Shown one piece after another: positions 8,762-21,830 of a stretch of DNA of 64,000 bases. This stretch comes from Ceriagrion tenellum (lineage: Eukaryota > Arthropoda > Insecta > Odonata > Coenagrionidae), in contig OY720639.1 in assembly GCA_963169105.1 (NCBI GenBank), positions 49,085,848 through 49,149,847 of the forward strand, read 5' to 3'. Made by a program: the position numbers and the translations under genes. The notes below the pieces were generated by a model. The model ran no database searches. It saw only the letters and a program-made list of their open reading frames with translations, and was not told the origin of the DNA. Position 1 is the first letter of the stretch, and every line of letters begins with the position of its first letter.

Positions 8762-11323
8762 TATATAACTCAATAAATTTTTGATCAATGAAATATTGAT
8801 GCACATTAGTTGTTTAAATGTCCCAAAAATACTCTGCATTTAATAGACCTGCCCTCTACAAGACTGTATATGTTTCTGGCGCATCTGAGGTGACGTTTGT
8901 AAACTTCAATAATAAAACATTATAATGGTGCGAGATAGGAAAAAGGAGTCTTGTCTGTCAAAGTTTGCTCGAGGCCAACGCTCTGGAGTTGACAGTACGT
9001 TCTTCACGCGTGCGCCACTTCAGCCACCCTTCGTCAGCTCGCGATATTAATGCCCTTTCGGTATTAACGGTAATCATTTAAACTAAGACCTTCATCAAGC
9101 TTGGACGTAAGCCCAGGAAAGACGGCTTTATCAAATTGAAGAAACGTAGTTTTCGGTATGAAGAAGTTAGAAATGTGAAAACCCTCGTTTTTATTAGACC
9201 TGAAGTAGAACGTTAGAGACGGAAAAATAAACGCTAAAGCCATCAAGATATTATAATTTTTTTCAATTGCATGTTTTTGTAATAAACATACAACATATAA
9301 ATGTAGTTATCCTTCAACTGGATCAATTCTTTATTACTTCGTACATAGCGTGACTAGCACGTTCCAGGTCAAGGTTGGTGTTAGGTTTTATTTTTTAATA
9401 TTACGTACCCGCAAACCTCACACTAATGATAAGTTTTAAGTCCGTATCACGCTAATAACTTTTGACATCTACATACGTTGTGTGGGGTGTCAGGACACCA
9501 GCAAAGAAGGGACGGAATGGGGAAAACCACCTGGAAGATGGAAGGAACAAATGGGAAATGCATGCTGACGGATTGTCTTAGTGTCTCGCTGTAGTCATTG
9601 TCGTTATCAATGGTTCTTTGGTAGAAAAAGCTTCAACATGTTGGACAGGTTGGACCTCTCTTATTTCATCATGTCTTCCCGAATAGGGCCTCGTTTGTAG
9701 ATGTGCGGGTCAAAATACTCCCATCCGTGTCCCGCTGACATTTGCGTTACCCGTATTTTTGCAGTAATATCTGCCATGTGTATATTCTCTTGAGTACCTA
9801 GCGATTCCCAACCTATTGCTTTCACCAACTGTGTCACGTTTTCTGTTTACTTGTAAGTTTTTGACGAAGCACGCAGCTTTCAACTGCATTTTGTATTCCA
9901 TGAATCAAGTCTTTCTGTAAAAGGGCTACAATGCTCAAAGCGTTTATTTGGTAGATCCCGATGATAAGATTAATTCTTAAGGTTTTAGTTTAGGATGGGT
10001 TGTCATATTCAGGGTCAATCGGTATAGATGTGAATAGCTCATGTTTGAATTATGGCATGGATACAGTCGGTGAATCGAGTCTGTTATGAACATACGTTCA
10101 TCGTCAAGTGGCGGTTGCATTTGTAGCGTACGATGATGCCAACAGGTTTTATATATAAAGCACGTGACAGTGAAATATATTTATTTCCTGGCGATTCAGT
10201 TGAATGTTTTTTCGAATTTCACCCGCTCTCCCTCTCACCCGGACGGACACTCGATGAAACTTCGTTCAATACGTGATAATGTTCACAAATGCCGTTATGT
10301 CATGTTGATCACAAGAGCAAAATCTATATTGAGTAATCTTTCTCGATTTTTTTGGTGATTTTCGATAACATAATATAACTACTAATGTTTTCCGTCGTTT
10401 CAGATAATTTTTAATTCTTCCCCAGGGTGTCAGATGCTGTTTATATCTTTATGTAAATTTCTTATACCAAATCTCTAGATAAATACAAAAATCTAACCAA
10501 TAGAAAACTCAATGAACGTCTTTGTCATATTAAACCATGAAATCTCTTGGTTTCAGGATGTGGTGCGGGTCTAAAATACTTTTAACCGTGTCACCATAAG
10601 ATTTGCGACACCTGAAATCTCTTTGTTGTAATATGGCATTCTATGAGCAGCATTTAGTGCGACAAACGTATGTAGTTGTATCACCTCATTAAAATACGAG
10701 GAAGATTAATTATTACAATGGTCAAACAACAAAATAGAATAAGAATATACCTCTCAACAGAATTATTGTTGCACCCGTCGCGTCGTCAAGCATGTAACCT
10801 GCTTGAAAAAAGGTTATTTACCAATTAATAAAAAAATGGTCAATATCTGGACGACGATTCACTGTTCGATGTCAATCGCTCAGCGTGAAATAATTTACGA
10901 AGCATTTTCAAAGTAGTATAGTAGATTAGGAGGAAGAGTAGCTTCATCGAATCTGGTTAGAATGTGGGAGTAAGAGGTGAGTGGATTTGGAAGGTCGTAT
11001 GGGAGGGAAAAATGCGGAGTAATTGAGGAAGGGGAGTAAAGAGATAGGCTTTTTGAATGGGATGATGAGAGATAATATGCAAGCCGGGCTGCGGAATGAA
11101 ATCATTGAAAGAGGGAGAGGACTACATCTGCAAAGATCTCGGAGTTGTTTTGTCGCTTTCATGTAATACCTGCATTTAATGCAGATTACATCTATTGTTA
11201 GTCACATTTCTAATTGAATCGAATCTTAGTTTTATTAAAATACGTAATAATATACGATAGAAAGATTTACGTTGTTAGGAATCATTACACTCTTGTTATA
11301 TAAATTATGCATTATACTACTAT
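8762..11323. other. No gene recognised; one small hairpin
   Basis: Non-coding DNA. A hairpin at 11161-11191 pairs ATGTAATACCTGCAT with ATGCAGATTACAT. A TATATAAAG at 10152-10160 resembles a TATA box but has no gene after it. Nothing else was recognised. Confidence 0.55.
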
Positions 11324-11560
11324 ATTTTGGAGAGTTGGTCTTAAAATTATTAAATCAACTGTTGCCAGCATTTCAAAGTTTAAGTCCTGCATGATCAGGA
11401 CTGGATATTAAACTATGAATATGAGTTCATGTATTCAGCCTAGTCTGTCAATTAAAATAATGCCAATAGTTAAATATAAAGCCCTGGTGATTCAGAAATC
11501 AAACTGAGAGACGTTGAAGAGGTGATCGAATTGATTATTTTAAGACCAACCCTCCAAAAT
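11324..11560. mobile_element. MITE, family copy 1 (237 bp)
   Basis: The ends are inverted repeats of about 35 bp: ATTTTGGAGAGTTGGTCTTA at the left and the complement of ATTTTGGAGGGTTGGTCTTA at the right. Both flanks show TAT (11321-11323 and 11561-11563), which may be a short target duplication. The interior shares GCATTTCAAAGTTTAAGT and TTCATGTATTCAGCC-like segments with the copy at 16060-16290. No coding capacity. Confidence 0.8.
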
Positions 11561-13590
11561 TATTTAGCTTGTATAAATGTGGTAAAAATAATCTTATCTT
11601 AAAGAAATCATTGTGAAATCACCCCTGTCATCATTACCAGATATGACCTTAGACCGGGAGATAGGCTTCAGGATACGAGTGGAGGGGTTGAGTATAAGGA
11701 TGCCAAGAAGTCCGGCGCCTGCGTTAACCTGTTCTTGACGAAAGAGGCCGAGGGACCCTCACATTCGGACGGAGTTCTATCCTTGAAGTGGCCTGGCACC
11801 CAAGTATGAAACGGATAATCAGAGAAAAGTTGCCACCACTACCGGGGTTATCATTAGACTCCCTTCTTTGTCTTCATCTGCCATTCTATTCAATAGCCTG
11901 CATCCCACGTGTCAATTTTACCAACCTCGTTAGCAATTAGAACGTCGTCGCTTATAAAGGGCAAATACAGTGCGTTTCAAGGGGAATCTGCGTAACTTCA
12001 GGGGAAGTTGGGGAAGTGATTTTAAACATTTTTTTAACTTAAGGTATTACGAGCGAGATAGTTCCCTAATCTTAATAGAGACCATATTCGCATTATACGT
12101 TTTAATTTCACCAGCTGTGAGACACTCCAATCAAATTTTGCATTATTAATGGTGACATAATATAGTTTTACATAACAGAAATTGTAAGCCTCAAATGAAA
12201 ATACCTAATTAAGTCTTTAACTTGACTCATTTTTTTCACGCAGTGCGTTTGAAACTCCATCAAAACGGAAGGTTTATTGTAATCCTGAAGAATTTCATGC
12301 GGTCATAATATCATTAGTTTTCAAAAATAGTTAAGGGAATATACAAACTACTCTCTGTTAATTTTTTGGCGAGATCTAAGTGTAGGGAATACCTAATTTT
12401 TAATATAATGTCACTCTGGAGTGCATACACGTACCATTTCCCATGTAAAAGGGCTCGTATTTTCTGGCAAATATCTCGGAAAGTAATGTGGTAAGAGGTT
12501 GAATTTTTCATGTCAGTGGAAGGGTGATATATTTTTCTTTAAAATGTGACCAAATTTATCGATTTCTAGGTAAAATGATATTTCGCTCAAACTACCTTAA
12601 GAATATCGCTCCCCTAAGAATAAGAACTCCTAATTATGGATTTATGTCAACGTTAAAATTTTGTCTCAAGCACTCTACAATAACTGTAAAAACGCCAAAA
12701 AAACAGTGGCATTCACCAATAATAACTAATGCAAACTGGCCAAAGTTTTACGTAAGGATAATGTCTTTACCTTCCTGTCAAACTTTACGCTTAATGCTTC
12801 CAGTTTCCAAAGTGCTAACTGCTAACTTTTCTTTTTCGAAATACTTTTATGGTATTACTTTTTTATTTTGAGATATACAAAAATATTTGCAATTTAGCAA
12901 GTTTTATTCAATTTATAAATATGGTAAAATTTTTATGCCATCGTTACTTTTTCGAGAGGTATGGAATTTTTAAAGGTGGCGTTTCATGAACAATTTCATC
13001 GACGGCTCTACTCCATCCAGGGAACTGGTATTCATTTTCAGAGAGAGACAAATTACCTTCCTTCCATTCTTTTTTTAAAATTTAGGTATAGAAAAGAACA
13101 ATGAATCCCTGATACCCGAAAAGGAATAATTTTATGGACTAAAGGAAGTAAGCAATTGAGGGGAAACAAAGATCTCCCGCGGGAATTATCTCCACATCCA
13201 AGCAATTTTAAGTAAGGAAAATGGCTGCAGGCTTTACCTTGGGAAGTTATTCATTATTGACCAAATTAAATGCGTTTGCTACCATCTACCTATCATTGGA
13301 AGGAACTCGCATTTCCAAATACCTTTTTGTCAAGTTTCAGCGGTTCTCCACGTTAATTTGACGACGTAATAAAACCAATTATTTGTTTTAATTTATCATT
13401 TACAATCAATACAATTGTGCCCGCTACATTTCCCTACTCTTTGATTTTTCATTACTACTGTTTCACCAATTCATATAATTACATCCTGCATCGGGCGTCG
13501 TGCGGAAGATATATTTCTTCTCCGACTTAATAAAACTAAGCCTTACTTTTCCAGCACCTGCGTAGAATGCTGGTTGGACATGATACGATG
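11561..13590. other. No feature recognised
   Basis: AT-rich non-coding DNA; a 115-codon frame at 12524-12871 has no recognisable motif. Confidence 0.55.
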
Positions 13591-13905
13591 AGACAGAGTG
13601 GGGAGAACTGGACAAAAAGGATTTCGGATCGTAGGGGTTCGGGGTACGGTCGGGTCTTGGCGTGTGTGTGGATGTAGGCCGTGGCGGGATGAACGCGGCT
13701 TATTCCGCCAAAAGCCCCGTAGGATCTCCGTCGTCGACGTGGCAGTGGACCGCCGACCCCACGTCGCCCTTGACGCTCAAATATTGCCCGTGAGTATTAG
13801 GCGGGCGAACGGGCGCTGCTGCTGTAAGAGGGGGGGAAGTAGGTATATATACGTCATTTGCCTCAGAGCCCCCTGGCCTTCGGATTGGCCCTGATTTTCA
13901 CAGGA
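13590..13905. promoter_or_regulatory. CpG-rich patch
   Basis: A GC-rich, CpG-rich island-like stretch (CCGTCGTCGACGTGG, GGCGGGCGAACGGGCG) within AT-rich DNA. The open frame through it has no domain. Regulatory function is only suggested by composition. Confidence 0.3.
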
Positions 13906-16059
13906 CCATGTATGGAGCGGTGTGAAAGGGTCACTGCGGCCTATTATACCTTCGTGTCAACCTTAAGGTTTTTGGACGTGGAGGCGGAAGGGCACTCGCT
14001 GTAAAGGGATGTCCTTGTTCATCTCCGCCTCGTAACGTCATAATAAAATCTCCCTTTAGCCGTTGTCTTTCGTGTCCTGGCGAGCTTTATGCCTTTACGC
14101 GGCAGGAAATTTCTTTAGACGTGAGGTCGAGGTGGATGAAATACCCCTGTTTTAACTTGCTCCGCGATATAGGTAAATTGATTACAGGTTTTCAAATACG
14201 GGGGTAGAATGAAGCTTTAGTCGGCTGAAGGAGTGTTAGCTAAAGGTCATTGGGGTAGAAGGCGTTGAAGAGGGTCCGCTGTGGACTTTGGTCACTGGAT
14301 TCTGTTCCATGTTTGCCGGGGGAATCTTGGCTAAGGAGATTATAGTGCCTTGGGGGAGAAGAATGGTTGAGCCATCGAGTTTACTTATGCAAGGACTCCG
14401 TCCTTAAACACCTATTTGCTCCTCATAATGTGGCAACTCATATTTGTTCTACAAATGGAAATCACAAATATTGAGAATGGGTCGGGATGAGTAGTGTAAG
14501 TTAACCTTAAGGTGTTTCATATGTTCGGTATATTATTTGGGATGACTTCCCTCTTCGTTAAAATTTCTTTTATTTCGGTTAAGTTTGAACTTTTGGCAGT
14601 GGGACTTTGATGGATGAATTTTGGCTACAAATGAATGGATTTGAAGTTAATTTACCGTTAATCTCTATAGTTCTGTATTCATTTAGTTTCTAGACCTCGT
14701 GTGATGTATAGGTACATTAATTTTTTCTTTAGAAATATTGCTGCTTGTCGATATCGATGGAAAGGTGTTTTTAATGCTAATAATGTAAAATTTCAAGCAA
14801 TAACGCTCCTCTATCACCTCTTTATTTAAATATCGAGACATTTTAATGTGGATCTCAAATAATGAGATATAAAAAGTGATGCTGAGGCAAGGTGATGGGC
14901 GTATTGAAATCTGAGATTAGATCTAAGGGTCAAAAGATCATTGCTGATGAAGGACGAAACCATAGCGAGTTGACGCAAATGGATTATCAAACACGCAACA
15001 TATTGTGAAGTAGTGTACGTTTAATTTTATTGATTTGTTTCTTGTAATTTCACACGTTTTCTTATCTATATCATCCTTTCTTGGAAACCAAGCAGCCAAG
15101 GGTGGTCGTATTTGCCGTCGTAATTATTTGATTACTCAAGCGTAAATAGGTTCATATAGTGATCTGCTTTATCTTTGCGTGTAAGTGCACCAGATCATCG
15201 TATTCGTAATCTTGTGTCAACACGCAGAGTTCGACGCTAGAACTATTTTTTCGCAATATATGAAGTTAAAAATGAAAGGGAATAATTTTCCTGGATAAGA
15301 CGTTGATGGGTGCTTTTTAAGTTATCCCTTTGTTGATGTGACTTTAATATCGCTTTGACACCTGAAATTATACGGAGTCAGAAATGTCGGCTTACTGGAT
15401 AGAGAAACTAGGAATCACTCTTAGATTTCTAAATTTTTCACTAGAAATTAGGCCCAAGTATATCTCTGGCCAGCTTATTTCAATAGCTGTGAGTGGTTAA
15501 TGATTTTGTATGGATATTTGGTACTTATTAAAAATTAATTTGGAATTTTAATGGAAAATAATTATCGGAGCACAACCAAACTTGTATAAGGTAAGGAATA
15601 TTGGAGAGCGGAAGTCATATCATTGAATTGAGTAGCTAATTGAATGACTGATGGTGGTGACATATTACATTCTTGAACTCCAGTATCTCATGCAATTCAT
15701 GTTAGGTGCATCAGCTCACCCTGTTCGTACTTCTGCAGTTTAAGCTACGTGTGAAATGATCTCATCTCAAGGGAGAAATATTTACATTTTAAGTACCCAT
15801 CGCTGTAAAAAATGGAACTGCTCTATTCATCATAATTCCCTCATACATGAATATTCCAATATAATTCCCTATTTATCATAATTATTCCACGATCAGCCAT
15901 GAGAGGGTTAAATTACGAATTTAACCTGTTTCCTTGATCTTCAGAAAATTTATTGTGGATTTCTGATGACTTATATTTACAGTGGATATCAAGCAGGAGA
16001 CGGATTTTTTAAACACGAAAATGTACGTAAAATTATTTTTACTCGCACGCATAATTATG
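13906..16059. other. No feature recognised
   Basis: Non-coding DNA, no repeat or motif identified by eye. Confidence 0.55.
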
Positions 16060-16290
16060 TTTTAGGGACGGTCTTGAAATAATCAATTTTGTCACCTCTT
16101 GCCGAAATTTCGAAGTTTAATTTCTGCATTAAAAGGACTTGAGATTAAACAATTATTATGTGTTCATGGACAGGACAGGCTGCATGATAATGTTAATGTT
16201 TTTACCTCATACCCTGATAATGCCATAATTATACTGCGAAATGTAGGCAAGAGGCGATTATATTGATTATTTCAAGATGAAGCCTTCAAA
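16060..16290. mobile_element. MITE, family copy 2 (about 230 bp)
   Basis: The left end GGTCTTGAAATAATCAATTT with CACCTCTTGCC is matched by an inverted right end containing GGCAAGAGGCGAT and GATTATTTCAAGATGAAGCC. The left end also matches the inverted right end of the copy at 11324-11560, including GTCACCTCTT. Interior segments such as AGTTTAAT and GAGATTAAAC also correspond. It is diverged, so exact ends are uncertain. Confidence 0.75.
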
Positions 16291-16479
16291 GTAATTGTTT
16301 ATAAAAATGGTCAAAATCGACTCGAAATTAAATCATTATCACTTGCTTTAAATCTGTAAGTGTTAGGTTTTGGTGTGTTCCTGGTAAATTCTCCTCATCT
16401 CGCGACGAGGTGACTTTTTTTCCTGAATCCTTCGGTCCTTGCTCCCAAAGCCATTTCGTCTCATTTTCTTTCACTGCTA

Positions 16480-16990
16480 ACTGAGCTCAAGTGACTCGGC
16501 ACATCCAAAGGGCGCCACAAATCTGGAGAAATAAGAGCTCCGGCTTTTTTTTCTGCCGAGTGTCGGGACGGGGGTCAGTCGTTTGCGTCAGAGATAACCC
16601 CTTGCCCCTTGCCCCTTTCCCCTTCCTCTTCCTTCATACTCTCGCCCCCCCCGCAGTCAACGGGCAAACGCACACAAACTCTGCCACACTCAAACACTGG
16701 CATAGAGGACGCCTAATCTTATGCCGCGTGCGCATCCTCGTTAGTCAGCGAGTGCACGGCCTCGGTGCGTCCTTCCGCGAGGATGGGCCCGCGGATCGCT
16801 TGCTCACGGAACCGGATCACTTCGGAGGAGGAGTGGACCAATGCTTCGGCTATCGGGCAAATAAAAGGATTCGATTACGTGCCACTCTCAAGCTTACGAT
16901 TAATTTCTTCCCTTGCTCTCGTGGACCTGGATGCTTTGGCGCGGGTAAAATTGGGTGGAGGATATGGATACTTCGCCAACAAAATAGTTT
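16480..16990. promoter_or_regulatory. CpG- and C-rich patch
   Basis: CpG-rich DNA with C-rich runs (CCCCTTGCCCCTTGCCCC, GCGCATCCTCG, GCCCGCGGATCG). Overlapping open frames of 173 and 113 codons cross it in different frames, which is typical of GC-rich non-coding DNA; neither has a recognised domain. Confidence 0.3.
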
Positions 16991-19900
16991 TTTTTTTGAC
17001 CGCGGGGGTTAGTTTCCATCGCAACGGTTGCTTGCTGGTGAATAAGAAAATCGAGTTCTTACCATTTGGTGCTTTAAAGATGGGGCAAGCAAATGTTTAT
17101 TTGTAATGTTAAAAGTAATCACGTCGGCTGAAAAGAAAAATTACTAAATTTTGCGGAAAAAATATTTCTTTCAACGGAGGAGTGCTCGGTAATGTAGCCA
17201 GCTGATGTTTACGTTATTTCGAATACGCCGTGAGTACTTGGGACTTAGCGCAAAACTTTGGCCAAACGACTTGACTTAAAATGTTTTCTGTAAAACATAG
17301 TTTTACTTTGGCACTAACGAACTCATTTTTCCTTTTCTCAACATTTGACCGCTCATTTACCTTCTTATTATTTTTGTAGTCTTCATGAGTCTCCCAATGA
17401 ATTAAGTACTTAAATGAAGCCCGAATATCTCGCCTACTTAGAGAGGGATCAGCGGATTTCTTCTTTCACTTCCTTATCCGGCGAGGATGATGTCTAGCAT
17501 CATGGCGATTGTGATTTGATGGATACTTTCTGAATAGTTGCTACAAACCACATTTTTTTATGCGACTGGAAAGTCTGAAAACTTATTTTTTACCGGAGTT
17601 TTCCTTTAAACTACCTTTTGATCAACTATTGGTCAAACTAACTGAAGATTTTTATCCCTGTGTGCCATGCCAAAGATATTGAAATTTAAGTTGTTTATTC
17701 GTCCGTAATAGTTCAGGCTCGCTACTCACTCTGCGGACGTTTTTTTCTCATTCGTCGCATAATCCACCTAAGAGATCCTTTAAATGCATCAGTAGAGCTA
17801 CATTTCAATCAACGCCTCAAATCTTCTTCTCCGTTGCCTCTGCCGGGTTCCAGGCATATGGCCGCACAACGAAGTCCAATAAAATGAGATGATATTTAAG
17901 GATGTTCCTTTTCAATAGTTGGCTTGGATCTCTATTTTTAAGGAAAGAAAAATTAAGTGTGAACTCAACTCTCCCATTTTCCTTTCATCATCCTGACCTC
18001 CCGTGAATGATTCCGATTCTCATTGATGTTGCATCGTGGTCGTCCCTCCTAACAAATACCAGCAAAGCACTAAATCTCACGCGTTACTTTTCGTACGATT
18101 GGGATTCTCTTACGTAGTTAGATATTTTCGTTTACCTGCTCACTGCATTTTAATATTGCGCTCTCCTAGTCATCCAACCTTCTTTGACTCGACTGCCACC
18201 CGTTAACTTTTCGTCTGATGTATGATTCAGCTCGTAGTGATATCGGGGCGCAAAAAAAATTCCGGCGCTCATGCCGCAATCAACAATGATGAATGTTGGC
18301 CTCGTTTCAAGATGACAAGCTACTTAATCTACTGAGTTCTGACCATTTCTTTACGTATCCCTCAAATTTCAACCACTGCTCACTGCAAAAAATTGTCCGT
18401 TGTGCTCCACTTAGTTTCGTGGGATAACCGGACGGTTGCGTTTCAGATCGACGTCTTCCGCAGAATTAGGAGTTTAATTCTAAAACTTTCTTTTGCTACA
18501 AAAGAAGTCACCCTTGTCTGTCAAGTCTTAATTTCGAAATGCCTCGCCTTTTTGGTGAGAGAAAACCAAATCTAAAATACATTCGTGAAGTAGAGAAAAG
18601 AATTTGAGATACATTGTTTGTAAAAATCAAAGAGTATGAGTGTATTATTGCGGAGCGGATGTTTAGCTCTAGAGATGAAATTATAAAAATACCTTAGCGG
18701 AGTTATCTGTATTTTATTTATTAAATAAATAGCGAAACAATCGTGATTTTTTTGCTTTCGCAACATTAGACCAATTGCATCAGAAGCTTGGTCGCACGAC
18801 TCAATAATTTTAAAAGTATTTTAACAAGGATTTCACCTTTTCGGAGGGCATAGCATTAAAATGAATTAACTGTCTTCTTAGGAACATCTTGTTGACACCT
18901 TCACCCGGTAAGGGCAAATTTCTGGAGCTAATGATCAGTTTTGAATCTGTACAAGTATCTGTTAGGGAATACGTCATTTTTAACATGTATTGCCCTTTGA
19001 GGTTGTGTGAATTTTATTTTATCTACTGTTTGCATTATAGCGTTCCACTTTTCTTTGACAGTATGGGTCTTATGGATAGCACTGTTGCCAAACTTAGTGT
19101 GTGTCCACTTGCCTCTTGGCTACTGCGGCAACCATTTCCGACGGCGCGCCCCAGGCTGTAAATTTCTTCAGAGAATGATATTTGCATATCAGAAGAAGAT
19201 GACTATGATATCCATTTCGTTCTCTAGAAGGCTCCATGATAGATTTACGGCTACTGTTGGAAGCATCAAGTCCCGAGCCGTATATGTAGAGATTTACACT
19301 GGAAACAAATCTCCACGAGAGATAATACTCTAAATTAAATGTGGGGCGCTCCATAGAATTTTTCTTTTTTTGCTGGGGTAATCATGAATTGTTATCTCAT
19401 AATATTGCCAGTGTTAGATTTCTATTGCCAGTGATAAAGCTCTTTGAATCTCTTCCTATCATGGGGAATATCTTCGAGCGTACGATAAAGAATAGATAAA
19501 TCAGCTGTTTTTTAATTTCTTCGAATAATTGGCACATCGCTTCGCAGTTATCTATAATAACCATTTTGACTTAAAGCCAGCGCATAGCTGTAGAAAAATT
19601 ATCAGTCAAGTAATAAATTGATGGAAAGAATGATGACTCACTACGTTACACAAGCGATGAAAGAATACTCCTTAACCAATCCGTTGCTTGATAAAGTGCC
19701 TTTTGATAATGATTCAGCCATGTTTTAATCATCAACGTACAATTTTCCCTGCAATGATAAGTCTCATTTAGGTTACATTATCTTGGCTTGATTAAATAAG
19801 AATTGTGTCACGTGACCAATGTGGCTAATGAGGAATACCACCAGATAATTAACGATTGGTTTTAGAAGTGCAAAAGGCTTATAGAAATTGGGAGTTTAAA

Positions 19901-20228
19901 GAGATGAATTGGGGTATTCTAATTAAAGAATTTTGATATGACTATAAATGTATAGTATATCGTATATAGGTAGGGACAGATTTTCGATGCAGACTTCCCT
20001 CATTTTTTACTTGAAATACTATTTTGGAAGAGGATTTGAACCTTAGTTACATAACAATTAGCTGAAATTGTTTCTTAAACCTGAGGTGGTGATAATAAAG
20101 AAGAACGTTTGATTCCGCATAAATACGAATAATATTGCAGATATATCCTCGCAAAGAAATGAATTCTATTAAATCCCTGCATTTCTTCTTCCTAAATTCT
20201 TAACGGAAAATTACTCAATTCAATTACT
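16991..20228. other. No feature recognised
   Basis: Non-coding DNA; several frames of 60-108 codons without motifs. Confidence 0.55.
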
Positions 20229-20262
20229 TACCGTCAATCGGGGTGACTTGAATCTTGGCAAA
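20229..20262. mobile_element. Possible single end of a TA-targeting (Tc1/mariner-like) element
   Basis: TA followed by CCGTCAATCGGGGTGACTTG resembles the terminal repeat of the MITE at 32863-33060 (TA, then CCGTAAACGCGGGCTACTTG). No opposite end was found nearby, so this is at most a truncated relic. Confidence 0.35.
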
Positions 20263-21289
20263 ATAGTTCGGAATAAAACTGAATTTTGCACTTATTTTAA
20301 TACTAGCAGAGGTACCATGAGAGAAGGCATAGTTGGCATTTAAATTTAAGCAAAATTATTTAGTTTTATTTCAATCCATGATATAAGCAAAGTCATCCAG
20401 AATTGCGGAAATATTTTATTTTCGAAAACGTTACTTGACTTAAGCCCCTGTTTTAATTATTTTGATTAATATCTCCTGAGACAGAAGCATGAATTTCTCT
20501 TAAAAATTAATTTAAAAAGCTGTACTTGGGTTAAGGTCAACTTTTTGGCATCTATTAGACAAAGTTTAGTTTAGTTTAGTTTTTCTTCCATCAGTGAGAT
20601 CAAGCAAATTTTAGAAGCTTTTCTATTTCCATTCAATTTTTAACTAAAAGGAATTTTTACCGGAAACTTATTCGATTCGATGCTTTTCAATCTTATTGTT
20701 CTTCAATTTACGTGCATATTAATCGTAGAAGGACAGTTTTGATTGCTTTTAGAGTTATTGGCATAATTTGCAAAAATCATCTATTTGTGAAATTGAGGGA
20801 AAACTTTGTTTGAAACCTTTTAAAAGGTTTTCTATTAATTTAGCTGTTGGAGTAATTTTAAATGACTTGGCAAACTCTCAAACATCTTTTCCTCGTCGGA
20901 AAGATGTTTCCAGTTATCGATGAATATATCCGATAAGATTAATATTGCAGTATGTTTCATTTTAATTTAAAACTGCATTAGACTAAAAGTATAGGGACGT
21001 AATGCCGCTGGGTCGATATTTTATGCAGCTAGCTTTAACTGAGAATGCGTTGCTAATATCGCCTCTCGCACCTTGTTCATTCCGAACTTCATCTCTGTTA
21101 ATCAGATTTATTCAGGTATCGGCGGCAAGTCATGGTCCATGGATTTCGCCGCTGAAACTCGTAACCATACGGGCTGGAATTGGCATTGATTAAATTAACA
21201 TATTCTTTCCACGCAGCGCGGTGGAATCTTTCGTTCGAATGCATCCCAAGGGAGGGGAAAAAAGTATAATTTTTTGTTCTTCTTTTGCT
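20263..21289. other. No feature recognised
   Basis: AT-rich DNA; a triple AGTTT repeat at about 20565-20581 is the only simple pattern. Confidence 0.55.
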
Positions 21290-21830
21290 TCTCGGGAAGG
21301 CGGTGTGTGGAAGGCTTGAGTGACTATCTCCCTTTAAGAGGCAAACCTTTGAGATCTAATCCATCGATCTTCTTCCTTTCATCCGCGGGCGAAGCAGCCG
21401 AGGAACTTTTCGTCGCATTCCTTCGCTCGTTTGTCTTTTTCTCTCTTTGCTCCCTCCCACTCCCCTCCGCCTCACGTCACCGAAACCTTTCCTTCCCCCC
21501 ACCCTGCCCCCCCCGAATGAAAGAAATACAAGGAGAAGGTGGTGAGAGGACGATCCCTCTCTCTCTTGCGTCTCACGCTCCCGCCTGTAGAAGGCGTGTT
21601 GTCTCCGCGAAATAAGACAGTGTGCATTTTGAATGACGTCCCAAAATCGCGACTCATGTCTCCCCACCGCTACTCTCGTCTCCTCCCCCATCTCCCTGCC
21701 TTTCGTCTTGTCTCTCTCACCACTCTCGCATGTATGCCTGCTCCCTCTGCTACCCTTTCTCCTTGGCAACCCCAACCCCGTATAGGCGTGGAATATAAAA
21801 ATATACATTGATTACGATAGCCGAGTGGAA
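21290..21830. promoter_or_regulatory. Pyrimidine-rich, CpG-containing patch with a TATA-like box
   Basis: A long C/T-rich stretch (CTCCCACTCCCCTCCGCC, CCTTCCCCCCACCCTGCC) contains a CRE-like TGACGTCC near 21633 and ends at GAATATAAAAATATA (about 21790-21804). This could be a promoter region with GAGA-type sites on the minus strand. No transcript evidence or coding exon follows, so it stays tentative. Confidence 0.35.

Noticed and set aside
16491..17106. Open frames of 173 and 113 codons on the plus strand
   Set aside because: They overlap in different frames inside GC-rich DNA, have Pro/Arg/Ser-rich composition, and show no domain or splice signals.
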